A program made the translations under genes and the position numbers. From Desulfobulbaceae bacterium (GTDB lineage: Bacteria; Desulfobacterota; Desulfobulbia; Desulfobulbales; SURF-16), in assembly GCA_024637145.1 (NCBI GenBank), contig JAGXFQ010000007.1:62001-126000 (forward strand): DNA of 64,000 bases. Reading direction: 5' to 3'. Shown here in pieces: positions 32,518 through 40,642 of this stretch. Within the stretch, counting starts at the first letter, position 1. Each line of letters begins with the position of its first letter. The notes under the pieces were generated by a model. It was given only the letters and a program-made list of their open reading frames with translations. It was not told the DNA's origin and did no database searches.

Positions 32518-33450
32518 ATGCTGACCAATCTGCCCCACATAGACCCTGAACGCTGCACCGGCTGCGGTTTCTGTATTTCTGTCTGTCCAGATCACACCCT
32601 TGCCCTGGTGGCTGGTTGTGCCCAGGTGCGGGGGGAGAGCTGCATGGCCTGCGGTCATTGCCAGGCCGCCTGCCCCACCCGGGCCATCGAGATTGAGGGG
32701 CTCCAGGTGGATCTGGGTTTTCACCATATTGACGAAAAAGAGGGATGGCTGGCCCCGGGCAGTGGTGATGCGGCCCAGCTGGTTCAGCTTCTGCGCTCCC
32801 GTCGCTCGGTACGCAGTTACCGGGAAAAGCCAGTACCCCTCTCCCTGCTGATGGACCTGGTCAAAATCGGCACCACTGCCCCCTCCGGCACCAACAGTCA
32901 GACCTGGACTTTTACCCTCCTGCCGAACCGGCAAGAGGTGGTGCGGCTGGGCGCCTTGACCGCCGCCTTTTTTCACAGATTGAATAAAAAGGCAGCCAGC
33001 CCCCTGTGGCGCCTGGCTGCCAGGATATGTGCCGGTGACAGCCTGGGCCGTTATTATCGCCGTCATTATCAAACAGTGCGCCAGGGCCTTGCTGATTGGG
33101 ATGAGGCAGGAGAGGATCATCTCTTCCATGGGGCGCCCGCCGCCATTCTGGTGGGTGGGGGGGAGCAGGCCAGCTGTCCGGCCGAAGACGCCCTCCTGGC
33201 CACCGGCAATATCCTCATCGGCGCCCATGCCTTGGGCCTTTCCACTTGTCTCATCGGGTTTGTGGTGGAGGCCATGCGCCATGATTGCCGTATTGGCAAA
33301 AATCTGGGGATAGGGGCGGCGGAAAAGATCTATGCCGTAATTGCCGTTGGTTACGGCCGGGAGTCTTACCAGCGTCCTGCCGGCCGCAAGAAGGCGGTGG
33401 TCCGCTGTCTCCAGGGGGCCGAGAATGGCGACAGCGCCAGACAGGAATGA
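32518..33450 (+). CDS. Ferredoxin-nitroreductase fusion
   Basis: A 310-residue protein. Residues about 1-60 form a 2[4Fe-4S] ferredoxin domain with CTGCGFCISVCP and CMACGHCQAACP. The rest is a nitroreductase-type FMN domain: LRSRRSVRSYREKPVP, then KIGTTAPSGTNSQTW, ILIGAHALGLSTCLIGFVVEA and a late GYGRE. Such fusions couple a low-potential donor to flavin reduction of nitro- or other organic substrates in anaerobes. The ATG at 32518 is chosen since the ferredoxin domain starts there; the ribosome site is weak and the frame is open back to 32476. Confidence 0.9.
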   Translation: MLTNLPHIDPERCTGCGFCISVCPDHTLALVAGCAQVRGESCMACGHCQAACPTRAIEIEGLQVDLGFHHIDEKEGWLAPGSGDAAQLVQLLRSRRSVRSYREKPVPLSLLMDLVKIGTTAPSGTNSQTWTFTLLPNRQEVVRLGALTAAFFHRLNKKAASPLWRLAARICAGDSLGRYYRRHYQTVRQGLADWDEAGEDHLFHGAPAAILVGGGEQASCPAEDALLATGNILIGAHALGLSTCLIGFVVEAMRHDCRIGKNLGIGAAEKIYAVIAVGYGRESYQRPAGRKKAVVRCLQGAENGDSARQE

Positions 33451-33493
33451 GCTGGCCCGGCTGGCTGGTGCCGGGCATGGGTGCGCTTCCTGC

Positions 33494-33952
33494 TTAAGGC
33501 AGATCTGCGGAGGGGCGGTGCCGGCTCTTATCCACCCTAAGCAGGGGTTTGCCGGCCCGCCTGCGGAGCCAGTTGATGGCGCGCAGGATGGGGCCCCGGC
33601 TGATGAGCCATCTTTGCAAGTGATATTTCACCGGCAGATCAAGCAGGACAATACCCATGACCATGGTCAGCAGGCCCTGGCCGGGCAGAAAGAGCATGAG
33701 GAGACCGCTCAAAAGAAAAAGGGCGCCGAGAATATTTTTTCCGAAGAGGAGGATCCCCCTGATGAAGGGGTGCTGGTGGCGCCAGGGGAGAGGGTGCCGC
33801 TTGGTGTGAATAAAATAATCAGTGGGCAGGCGCACCACCAGAAGGGGAACAAGGAAGAGGGTACCGATAAACAAAAAAACAGAGGTGCCGGCCAGCCACC
33901 AGAGCAGGGTCTCGTGGGCGAGGATGAGTTCGTGCAGGGCTTGCGGCAGCAT
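33494..33952 (-). CDS. PGPGW-like small membrane protein
   Basis: A 152-residue inner-membrane protein with three hydrophobic segments (LLWWLAGTSVFLFIGTLFLV, ILGALFLLSGLLMLFL and LLTMVMGIVLL). The LFLPGQGLLTMVMG motif is a variant of the LPGPGW signature of the PGPGW transmembrane family, with W replaced by L. Function unknown. The basic C-terminus is cytoplasmic by the positive-inside rule. It follows hemA by 15 bp and is probably the last gene of the heme operon. Confidence 0.75.
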   Translation of the reverse strand: MLPQALHELILAHETLLWWLAGTSVFLFIGTLFLVPLLVVRLPTDYFIHTKRHPLPWRHQHPFIRGILLFGKNILGALFLLSGLLMLFLPGQGLLTMVMGIVLLDLPVKYHLQRWLISRGPILRAINWLRRRAGKPLLRVDKSRHRPSADLP

Positions 33953-33967
33953 GAATTCAGGGGGCTC

Positions 33968-35239
33968 TTATCCCCGGGGATCCAGGTCGAAGAAGCGGCG
34001 TATCATGTCGAGCTTCAGCTGTTTGGTGTCCTGATGGCACTCTTCTTTGAGGTGGAGGATGGGATTGAGCATGATCTTGTTTATAATGGACGAGGTCAGT
34101 TTGTCAATGGCCTGGATTTCCTGTGCGGAAAGATCCACATAGGCTAGGGTTTTTGCCATCTCGGCCTGGCGGATTTCCTCCGCCTTTTTGCGCAGATCGG
34201 CGATGGTGGGGGCCAGGGCCATATTGCCCATCCAGCCCAGGAATTTCAGGGCCTCGTCCAGGACGAGACGTTCTGCCTTGGCCGCCTCGGTGGTGCGCCC
34301 TGATTTGTTGACTTCCACCACCTGGCTGAGATCATCCACATCATAGAGATAGACATTGTCGATGGTATTGATTTCCGGGTCCAGGTCCCGGGGCACGGCG
34401 ATATCGATAAAAAAGAGGGGGCGGTTACGGCGGCTCCGCATCAGGGGCAGGAGATCCTCCTTGCGCAGGATAAGACCAGGGGCGCCGGTTGAGCTCACCA
34501 TGATATCCGCTACCTTGAGTTGCTCGTGGAGTTCAGCCAGACTGACAGCCGTGCCCTTAAAGCGTGTGGCCAGTTTGATGGCGTTTTCCAGGGTGCGGTT
34601 GGCCACGATAACCTCAGTGCAGCCCTGGCTCACCAGATGTTCGGCTGCCAGTTCCGCCATCTCGCCGGCCCCGGCCAGCAGCACCTTTTTGTTTTTCAGG
34701 TCGCCAAAGATTTTCTTGGCCAATTGCACGGCGGCAAAGCTGATGGAAACGGCAGCGGAGCCGATATTGGTTTCTGAACGCACCCTTTTGGCGGCGCTGA
34801 AGGCCTTATGGATAAGACGGTTGAGGATAATTCCGGTACAGTTTCTCTCCGAGGCCTCCCGGTAGGCGTTTTTCAACTGCCCCAGGATCTGCGGTTCCCC
34901 CACCACCATGGAGTCGAGGCTGGCCGCCACCCGGTAGAGATGGCTGATGGCCTCGGTGCCTTGATGCAAGTAGGTGTAGGCAATTGCCTCTTCTTCAGCC
35001 AGATCACTGGCGGCAAAGAGAAAGGAGCGGATGTGGCGCACAGTTTTTTCCGGGGTGGGCGAGGTGAAGATCACCTCCACCCGGTTGCAGGTGGAAAGGA
35101 AGCAGTATTCTTGGCAGCCTGGCACCTCTCCCAGCATGGCCAGGGGCACCTCGATATCCGGAAAGCTCAGTTTTTCCCGGACCGCCACCGGTGCGGTCTT
35201 GTGGTTGACGCCGAGAATTAAAATCTGATCAACGGACAT
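33968..35239 (-). CDS. hemA: Glutamyl-tRNA reductase
   Basis: A 423-residue enzyme that reduces glutamyl-tRNA(Glu) to glutamate-1-semialdehyde, the first committed step of C5 tetrapyrrole synthesis. The nucleophile Cys51 is in FLSTCNRVEV, GVNHKTAPV is at 10-18, SLDSMVVGEPQILGQLK is the signature segment, and LLAGAGEMAELAAEHL is the NADPH-binding loop, followed by the dimerisation domain. Its ATG at 35239 overlaps the end of the ccs gene by 11 bases, so translation is linked to cytochrome c assembly and siroheme genes upstream. Confidence 0.97.
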   Translation of the reverse strand: MSVDQILILGVNHKTAPVAVREKLSFPDIEVPLAMLGEVPGCQEYCFLSTCNRVEVIFTSPTPEKTVRHIRSFLFAASDLAEEEAIAYTYLHQGTEAISHLYRVAASLDSMVVGEPQILGQLKNAYREASERNCTGIILNRLIHKAFSAAKRVRSETNIGSAAVSISFAAVQLAKKIFGDLKNKKVLLAGAGEMAELAAEHLVSQGCTEVIVANRTLENAIKLATRFKGTAVSLAELHEQLKVADIMVSSTGAPGLILRKEDLLPLMRSRRNRPLFFIDIAVPRDLDPEINTIDNVYLYDVDDLSQVVEVNKSGRTTEAAKAERLVLDEALKFLGWMGNMALAPTIADLRKKAEEIRQAEMAKTLAYVDLSAQEIQAIDKLTSSIINKIMLNPILHLKEECHQDTKQLKLDMIRRFFDLDPRG

Positions 35240-36038
35240 AGGTGTGCGCCCCACTGAGCAGGAAGTTGACGCCCCACAGGGTAAAAAGAACCGCTGCAAA
35301 GCCGATCACCGACATGATGGCCGTTCGCCTGCCGCGCCAGCCAATGGCAAAACGCTGATGGAGCAGGCCGGCATAGAGGAGCCAGGTGATCAGAGACCAG
35401 GTTTCTTTGGGATCCCATTGCCAATAGGCGCCCCAGGCCTGTTTGGCCCACAATGAGCCGGTCATGATCCCCAGGGTCAGGAGGGGGAAACCAATAGTCA
35501 GACAATGTTGGCTTAGATTGTCAAGGGCCTCCAGGGAAGGCAGCCGGTGATAAAAAAGGCCGAAACGTTTTTTCTTCAACTCCCGTTCCTGGAGGAGGTA
35601 CATGATGCCGCCGCAAAAACCCAGGGCCAAAAAGCCATTGGCCGCAATGGCGATGGAGGCGTGGATCGGCAGCCAAAGGGACTGGAGGGCAGGAGGCAGG
35701 ACATTAATGGCCTGGGAGGAGAAGAGGGCGATGGTGATCAGGGCCAGGATGACCAAAGAGACAAAGGTGCCGAAATTTTTGATCTGATAGCGCCACCGGA
35801 AGGAGAGAAAGGCCCAGGTCACAGACCAGGCAAAAAAGGAGACCGTGTCATGGTGGGTGGTGAGCGGGGTATGACCGGCGGCAAAATAACGGGCCACCAG
35901 GGTGATGGTGTGGAGGATGCCGGCCGCCAGCAGAAAGTGGCGGGCCACGGGGCGTACCTTGGAGTTCTGGGAGAAAAAGAAGACCTGGTAGAGGATGGCC
36001 GCCATCGCATAAAGGATATAGGTCCCATTGAAGAGCAT
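35229..36038 (-). CDS. Cytochrome c assembly protein, CcsA/HemX type
   Basis: A 269-residue inner-membrane protein with about eight hydrophobic segments. The tryptophan-rich heme-handling motif is AYWQWDPKETWSLITW (about 203-218), and conserved histidines appear near HTITLVARY, THHDTVSFF and LLHQRF. It belongs to the CcsA/CcmF/HemX family that delivers heme for system II cytochrome c maturation. The name is ambiguous because genes between met8 and hemA are often called hemX. It starts inside the met8 stop as TAATG. Confidence 0.92.
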   Translation of the reverse strand: MLFNGTYILYAMAAILYQVFFFSQNSKVRPVARHFLLAAGILHTITLVARYFAAGHTPLTTHHDTVSFFAWSVTWAFLSFRWRYQIKNFGTFVSLVILALITIALFSSQAINVLPPALQSLWLPIHASIAIAANGFLALGFCGGIMYLLQERELKKKRFGLFYHRLPSLEALDNLSQHCLTIGFPLLTLGIMTGSLWAKQAWGAYWQWDPKETWSLITWLLYAGLLHQRFAIGWRGRRTAIMSVIGFAAVLFTLWGVNFLLSGAHTYVR

Positions 36039-36730
36039 TACATTTCCTCGCTGATGTGGTGGAGATTGCCAGGCAGGGTATCGAGACAGCTCAGATCCAC
36101 CTCAGCCCCCAGCACGGTCTGGATGTGGTTGCGGATGGTCTGCCACTCCCCTTTGCCAAGTAGGGTGATCAGGTCCGGGTGGAGGAGTTGTTCGAAAATT
36201 ATTTTGTTTTCTTTGTGGGGCAAGCCCCGGGCCAGGACCAGGGGACGCAGGGCGCCCATCAGTTCCAAAGCGAGATTGTACTCGGGCCCAAAGGACTTTT
36301 CCAGCTCCTGGCGCAGCCTTTTGGCCAGCACCGGGCTTTTGCCGGCCGTGGAAATGGAGATGGCCAGATCGCCCTGGCGGAGGGTGGCCGGTAAAATGAA
36401 ATTGCACCACTTGGGGACATCGGCGACATTGAGGAGTTGGTTGTTCTGTTCGGCCTCCTGGTGCACCTGTTCCTGGACCGTCTCATCATCGGTGGCGGCA
36501 ATGACCAGAAAGGAACCGGTCAGATCACCCGCTCTATAGCCCCGCTGATGCCAGGTAAGGAGGCCTTGGGTCGCCAGCATCTCAAGTTCAGGGGTTGCCG
36601 CCGGACTGATAAGGGTGACTGTGGCGTCGCAGGCCAGAAGCGACTTGACCTTGCGCAGGGCCACCCGGCCGCCACCGATGACGGTGCAGGGCCGGTTGCT
36701 GAGCTCGACATTGATGGGGAAATAGGCCAT
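36038..36730 (-). CDS. Precorrin-2 dehydrogenase / sirohydrochlorin ferrochelatase (Met8p-like)
   Basis: A 230-residue CysG N-terminal type enzyme that oxidises precorrin-2 with NAD and may insert iron to form siroheme. The nucleotide-binding loop is VIGGGRVALRKVKSLL at about 18-33, followed by LVIAATDD and NVADVPKWCNFILPATL, where Asp (in VAD) is the usual catalytic residue. SISTAGKSPVLAKRLR is also conserved. The methyltransferase half of CysG is absent. Siroheme is needed for dissimilatory sulfite reduction. It heads the operon met8-ccs-hemA-PGPGW. Confidence 0.95.
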   Translation of the reverse strand: MAYFPINVELSNRPCTVIGGGRVALRKVKSLLACDATVTLISPAATPELEMLATQGLLTWHQRGYRAGDLTGSFLVIAATDDETVQEQVHQEAEQNNQLLNVADVPKWCNFILPATLRQGDLAISISTAGKSPVLAKRLRQELEKSFGPEYNLALELMGALRPLVLARGLPHKENKIIFEQLLHPDLITLLGKGEWQTIRNHIQTVLGAEVDLSCLDTLPGNLHHISEEM

Positions 36731-36776
36731 GGGGATGAATTCTCGTTAAAGGGAATGAAGTAGACAATACCTGAAC

Positions 36777-36804
36777 ACTATATACCACCAATAAAGAAAT
36801 TCAA
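36777..36804 (-). promoter_or_regulatory. Promoter of the met8-ccs-hemA operon
   Basis: On the minus strand TTGAAT and TATAGT are separated by 16 bases, about 47 bases upstream of the met8 ATG. The stretch is markedly AT-rich. Confidence 0.55.
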
Positions 36805-36935
36805 TGAAAACGACGATAATCAGGGAGTAAGGCCCTGTCGTCGGAAAAACGCGGCCTTTATTGCAGTAACTTGTTTTGCTGCAGAAATCAGCGGGGATCG
36901 CCGCTGACTGGGCGCCACCAGCCCGGCAAAGATCA

Positions 36936-36957
36936 GGGCCCGCCAAAAGGCGGGCCC
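36936..36957. terminator. GC-rich hairpin downstream of the DUF945 gene
   Basis: GGGCCCGCC and GGCGGGCCC form a perfect 9-bp stem closing an AAAA loop. It lies about 100 bases beyond the DUF945 stop; no U-tract follows. Confidence 0.45.
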
Positions 36958-37053
36958 CAGCCGTTGCGCCGAGAGCCTTCCGACGGGTCGCTCCCTGTTT
37001 TAAAAGCAGCCAGACGAAGAGGATGGCATCAAGGTGTGGTTGCAGAGATCTGG

Positions 37054-38445
37054 TCAGAAAGGCAGGGGTATGGGCTGGCCATTTAAGAGGGCCTGGCCGT
37101 TTTTGAAGCTGGCCTGGAGGGTGTATTTGCCGCCGCTGAGCACCAGGATGCCTTGTTCGGTAAGGGCCTGGAGTTGCTTGCTGCCGGCCCGGGCCGCCTC
37201 CTGATCACAGTCGGGGGCGGGGTGCTGGCCGCAGAGGCGCTGCTTGATGATTTTTTTGGTCTGCACGGCCAGGAAACGCTCGTCGGCCGTGAGGGCGGCC
37301 TCGGCGCTGAGGCGCCCCAGGAGCAAGAGCGGGTTGGAGCTCATTTCACCCTCGCCGTCAAAGGCGAGGCGGGCGCTGGCCAGACAGGCCCCGGCCGGCG
37401 TGGTCAGGGAGAAATTTTCCAGCCGGATTTCCGGGGATGTGGCGAGCAGGGCAGGGGCGTGGCTGCTGAGAATATCCCGGGCCATGGCCTCGTTGCCCCC
37501 CTGCATCTGCAGGGCCTGATACTCCTTGCTGAGTTGGGCCACGGTCTGGGCATCCAGATTGGCCAGGCTTATCTTCAGGTTGGCGGGACCATATTGCTGG
37601 TCCGCCAAGAGGAGGTGGTCCAGGGTGATCTCCTCTTCTATCCGGAGCAGGCCACCCTCGGCACTGCTGGTGAGACGGCCCTGGAGGCCGGCCATGGTTA
37701 TTTTTTCCTCGGCCCTGCTGCCCGGAATGGCCTCAAGTTTCTTCAAAGAGATCAGCATGGTGCCCAGGGACAGGTGGTTGCTGCCCTCCTCCATGGTGGC
37801 CTGGAACCTCATCTCATCCATAACCAGGGCCCGGGCTCCTTGGCCCTGGATGGCAAGTCCCGGGAGCTCAAGGTTGAGATCATAGGTGAGCAGATTGCCG
37901 CCCTCCAGGAAAAGAGTTGCCGTAAAGCCCTGCCAAGCCAAGGTAAAGGTCTCGCTGCCCACACTCCAGTTCTCCTGCCGGGGCTGGCCGCGGAAAGAGA
38001 CCCGCGTGCGGCCCCGGAGGGGGGCATGGACGGTGATGTCGGTGGCGGCAAGCTGGCGGAGCTGCGCCAGGATGGCTGTTTCGTTGGCCATGAAGGGTTC
38101 AATCTCCAGGGTGCCGTGGGCCGTGAACTGCACCGGCGTAAAGCGGGAGCCGCCTGGAGGTGGCGTCCTGAAAATGAAGGGGCCATGGTGGATAGTTTGG
38201 CTGATCCGGCTGGTAATGGACGCCGGGATGGCGGGATTGGCCTCACCCATGGCCATCTTCAGCTTGATCTCCAGTTGTGAGCTGAAGAGGCCCTGCTTGT
38301 AGGAGGAGTCGATCTGGCCGGGAAAATTTTTCTCCATTTCCGTGACAGCCAGCGCATACTGCCGGTGGGCCAGAAAACTGCAGACGGCATAGGCGCTAAA
38401 GGTGAGGAAAATGAAGAGGGTGATGAGGATAAGGACTTTTTTCAT
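37054..38445 (-). CDS. DUF945 (YdgA-like) membrane-anchored protein
   Basis: A 463-residue protein with an N-terminal membrane anchor (VLILITLFIFLTFSAYAV) and a large periplasmic DUF945 domain recognised from GLFSSQLEIKL near residue 55, the repeated beta-strand layout, the central QYGPANLKISLANLDAQTVA and a C-terminal LYGNGQ-like segment here as SFKNGQALLNGQPIPL. E. coli YdgA is its best-known relative; the family is an inner-membrane protein of unknown role. It is divergent from the TetR gene, with about 120 bases between their regulatory regions. Confidence 0.85.
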   Translation of the reverse strand: MKKVLILITLFIFLTFSAYAVCSFLAHRQYALAVTEMEKNFPGQIDSSYKQGLFSSQLEIKLKMAMGEANPAIPASITSRISQTIHHGPFIFRTPPPGGSRFTPVQFTAHGTLEIEPFMANETAILAQLRQLAATDITVHAPLRGRTRVSFRGQPRQENWSVGSETFTLAWQGFTATLFLEGGNLLTYDLNLELPGLAIQGQGARALVMDEMRFQATMEEGSNHLSLGTMLISLKKLEAIPGSRAEEKITMAGLQGRLTSSAEGGLLRIEEEITLDHLLLADQQYGPANLKISLANLDAQTVAQLSKEYQALQMQGGNEAMARDILSSHAPALLATSPEIRLENFSLTTPAGACLASARLAFDGEGEMSSNPLLLLGRLSAEAALTADERFLAVQTKKIIKQRLCGQHPAPDCDQEAARAGSKQLQALTEQGILVLSGGKYTLQASFKNGQALLNGQPIPLPF

Positions 38446-38543
38446 GTAACTGGCTCCGGGGGTTATGATTGCCGCACGCTAGTATACCTGGAGAGTATTG
38501 TCCAGGTGGAAAAGAGCGGCAAAGAGGAGCTGCTAAAAAGATT

Positions 38544-38572
38544 TTGTCAGCGGCAAGAGAGTGCGGTACACT
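38544..38572 (+). promoter_or_regulatory. Promoter of the TetR gene
   Basis: TTGTCA and TACACT separated by 17 bases. The -10 ends where the palindromic operator begins. Confidence 0.6.
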
Positions 38573-38591
38573 AGAATGAACGTTCGTTCTA
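38572..38591. promoter_or_regulatory. TetR-type operator
   Basis: TAGAATGAACGTTCGTTCTA is a 20-base palindrome with 9 of 10 pairs matching, centred on AACGTT. Its position across the transcription start and just before the TetR ribosome site indicates autorepression. Confidence 0.75.
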
Positions 38592-38604
38592 ATAGGGAGG
38601 GGGT

Positions 38605-39198
38605 ATGCAACAAAAGAGTGGCCAGCAAAAGAGGAGCCGGGAGGAGATTCTCACCGCCACCTTGCGTCTTTTTTCGGCCAAAGGCTATTTCTCTACCTCC
38701 ATGCAGGATATCCGGCAAGAGGCCGGGGTCAGTATCGGTGCCATCTATCATTACTTCACAAACAAAGAGGAGATTGCCGCCGCCCTCTACGATTCTCTGC
38801 TGGAACAAATGACAGAGAGGACACGTCATTTTCTCACGACGCAAAAGAGCTTTGCCGCCGCCTGTCAGGCCCTGATCAGGCACCTGTTTGCCATGGCCGA
38901 GGAAAATCCCCAGGCCCTGCAGTTTTTGCTCTACGCCCGGCATCGTGAATTTTTGCCCGCTAAAAGCCCGATCTGCACAGCCAAGCCCTTTGCCTTGCTC
39001 CTGGCGGCGGCCCAGGAGGCCATGACCGCCGGCGAGATGCGCCCTATGCAGCCTGTGGTGCTGGTGACCACGATTTTCGGCAGTTCCTTCCGACTCATCC
39101 TGCTCAAGGTAGATGGCGTCATGGAGCGGCCCCTGGCGGATTTTTTTGAAGAGACATGGGATTGTGTGTGGCGGGCAGTGGGTGGTGGCAACGGCTGA
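38605..39198 (+). CDS. TetR/AcrR-family transcriptional regulator
   Basis: A 197-residue repressor. The N-terminal HTH is at about 10-55 (REEILTATLRLFSAKGYFST, then DIRQEAGVSIGAIYHYFTNK), the standard TetR signature. The C-terminal domain is a helical ligand pocket with one visible aromatic/charged stretch (LQFLLYARHREFLPAKSP). GGGAGGGGG precedes the ATG. The operator at 38572-38591 suggests autoregulation. Possible targets include the downstream cytochrome/TlpA genes and the divergent DUF945 gene. The ligand is unknown. Confidence 0.95.
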   Translation: MQQKSGQQKRSREEILTATLRLFSAKGYFSTSMQDIRQEAGVSIGAIYHYFTNKEEIAAALYDSLLEQMTERTRHFLTTQKSFAAACQALIRHLFAMAEENPQALQFLLYARHREFLPAKSPICTAKPFALLLAAAQEAMTAGEMRPMQPVVLVTTIFGSSFRLILLKVDGVMERPLADFFEETWDCVWRAVGGGNG

Positions 39199-39272
39199 GA
39201 GACAGCGACCCTTTTTTTTAATAGCGGTATTGAGAGATACCATGGCCTCAAATGGCAGGGAAGGAGAAGACT

Positions 39273-39668
39273 ATGAAAAAGTGTGTAGCAATCGGTGTGA
39301 TGATGGGTGTGGCGCTGCTGATGGGCACAGAGGCGGAGGCCAGCCCCAAAAAGCGCTGGGATTCGGGGAGCAACACTTGCCGGGTCTTTGATTTTGATAG
39401 CGGCTGGTGGGGAACCGGGGCCCAGATATGGCGCAGCAACTGTAAATCGTGCCACACCCGGGACAATGATCAGGGGGCCCCTTTCCTCTACATGGAATCA
39501 AAGTCGCCCACGGCCTGGAATCGGGTCTTTTATGAGAGATATCCGCAATGCGCCAAGGATGGCCAGTGGGACTCTCTGACCATGGAGGAGATCCTCAAGC
39601 TCAATGATTATCTGTACCGGTTTGGCGCCAACACCTACGACCCTAACGACGCCGCTGACTGCGGTTGA
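39273..39668 (+). CDS. Periplasmic monoheme c-type cytochrome
   Basis: A 131-residue secreted protein. The signal peptide ends near GTEAEA-SPKK. One heme-binding site CKSCH is at 57-61 (Cys57, Cys60, His61), and Met74 in FLYMESK is a candidate axial ligand. The pattern fits a small class I-like cytochrome; the C-terminal helix has LTMEEILKLNDYLYRFG. Two further cysteines (CAKDG and the last DCG) could form a disulfide. The ATG at 39273 follows GAAGGAG. A TlpA thioredoxin gene follows. Confidence 0.9.
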   Translation: MKKCVAIGVMMGVALLMGTEAEASPKKRWDSGSNTCRVFDFDSGWWGTGAQIWRSNCKSCHTRDNDQGAPFLYMESKSPTAWNRVFYERYPQCAKDGQWDSLTMEEILKLNDYLYRFGANTYDPNDAADCG

Positions 39669-39858
39669 TGAGACTTTTTTCTCCAGGTTGGAGAAAAGCA
39701 AAGGCAAGGCAGGAAAAAAACGGGGTTTTGGAAAAAGGAGCTCTTTTTCGCAAAGGCACGTATTGGTAAAGGAATATTATGGTCACTCTTCTGCCGTAGG
39801 GCCGGGCAATGACCGCTGTTTTTAGTTCAGACCAGCCAGGGCTGGAGGAGTGTATGCG

Positions 39859-40383
39859 GTGAAAAAGAAAGGTATTGTCAAGGGAGGGGGCATCGGTCTC
39901 ATGGCCTTGCTCGTTTTTTTGCAGGCAGGGGTGGCCTGGAGCTGGTTTGGCGGCTCCAAGGAAAAAGCGGCAGACAGCATGATGCCCCATTTTGTTCTCT
40001 CCTCGGCCGTGGCAGGTCCCGACCTGGACAGTGAGGCGTTGCAGGGGAAGGTCTTGCTCGTCAATTTCTGGGCCACCTGGTGCGGGCCCTGTGTTGAGGA
40101 ATATCCGGACCTCATGCGCCTGCATGAGGCCTTTGCCGACCAGGGCTTTGCGGTTATCGGCATTTCAACGGATAAATCAAAGAAGGTGGTGAGCAAATTT
40201 GCCGAAAAATATGGCCATGTCTATCCTATGCTGATGGCCAATTCGGCAGTGGTCCGTGATTTCGGAGCCGGTATCGGCCTGCCCGTCTCCTTTCTGGTGG
40301 ACCGGCAGGGCAAGATCATTAAACGCTATTATGGGCCGCGCTCCTTTGCGCAGTTTGCCGAAGATATCGAAACAGTGCTGTAG
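39859..40383 (+). CDS. TlpA/ResA-like periplasmic thioredoxin
   Basis: A 174-residue protein with an N-terminal signal anchor (IGLMALLVFLQAGVAWSW) and a thioredoxin fold with active site WCGPC at 74-78, in the TlpA/ResA layout (LLVNFWATWCGPCVEEYPDL). The cis-proline region reads GLPVSFLVD. It probably reduces apocytochrome disulfides or acts in other periplasmic thiol transfer. GTG at 39859 is preferred over GTG 39850 because GGAGGAG is 8 bases away. Proximity to the cytochrome c gene supports a maturation role. Confidence 0.9.
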   Translation: MKKKGIVKGGGIGLMALLVFLQAGVAWSWFGGSKEKAADSMMPHFVLSSAVAGPDLDSEALQGKVLLVNFWATWCGPCVEEYPDLMRLHEAFADQGFAVIGISTDKSKKVVSKFAEKYGHVYPMLMANSAVVRDFGAGIGLPVSFLVDRQGKIIKRYYGPRSFAQFAEDIETVL

Positions 40384-40515
40384 GGCTATAGAAGAGCCGT
40401 AAGCCATAGGAGTTATCTATTTTTCTCTGGAAGCAAAGTGTTTTATACAAGAGCCGTTGCTGGTACTCAAAATCAGGCCGGCTATTTGGTAAATCATGAA
40501 AAATGGAGAGAGAAA

Positions 40516-40629
40516 TGAAAGGTTTGACTCTTGTGGTGATCTGTGTTGTTAGTCTTGCCCTTGCTGGGTGTAATGGCGCTGCTGGCAGCGGTGGGCCGGC
40601 AAAAGGCGCTGGTTGCGCCTCCCTGCTGA
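40516..40629 (+). CDS. Small hydrophobic ORF, possibly a frameshifted lipoprotein
   Basis: ATG at 40516 follows GGAGAG. As read, it encodes 37 residues (MKGLTLVVICVVSLALLGVM...). If one C is added to the GCC near 40558-40560, the frame becomes ...SLALAGC with a proper lipobox, ends at TAA 40641-40643, and overlaps the next ATG as TAATG, as other genes here do. Three other single-base homopolymer frameshifts in the window make this plausible, but it is unproven. Confidence 0.4.
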
Positions 40630-40642
40630 AGATGTTGCGGTA

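Larger units (their letters stand above)
36731..37053. other. Intergenic region of about 320 bases
   Basis: Holds the met8 promoter and the hairpin at 36936-36957. No gene supported. Confidence 0.5.

Noticed and set aside
36936-37053. Hairpin-rich 36.9-37.0 kb stretch as a tRNA or structured RNA
   Set aside because: No cloverleaf, no T-loop sequence, and no match to RNA classes I know.
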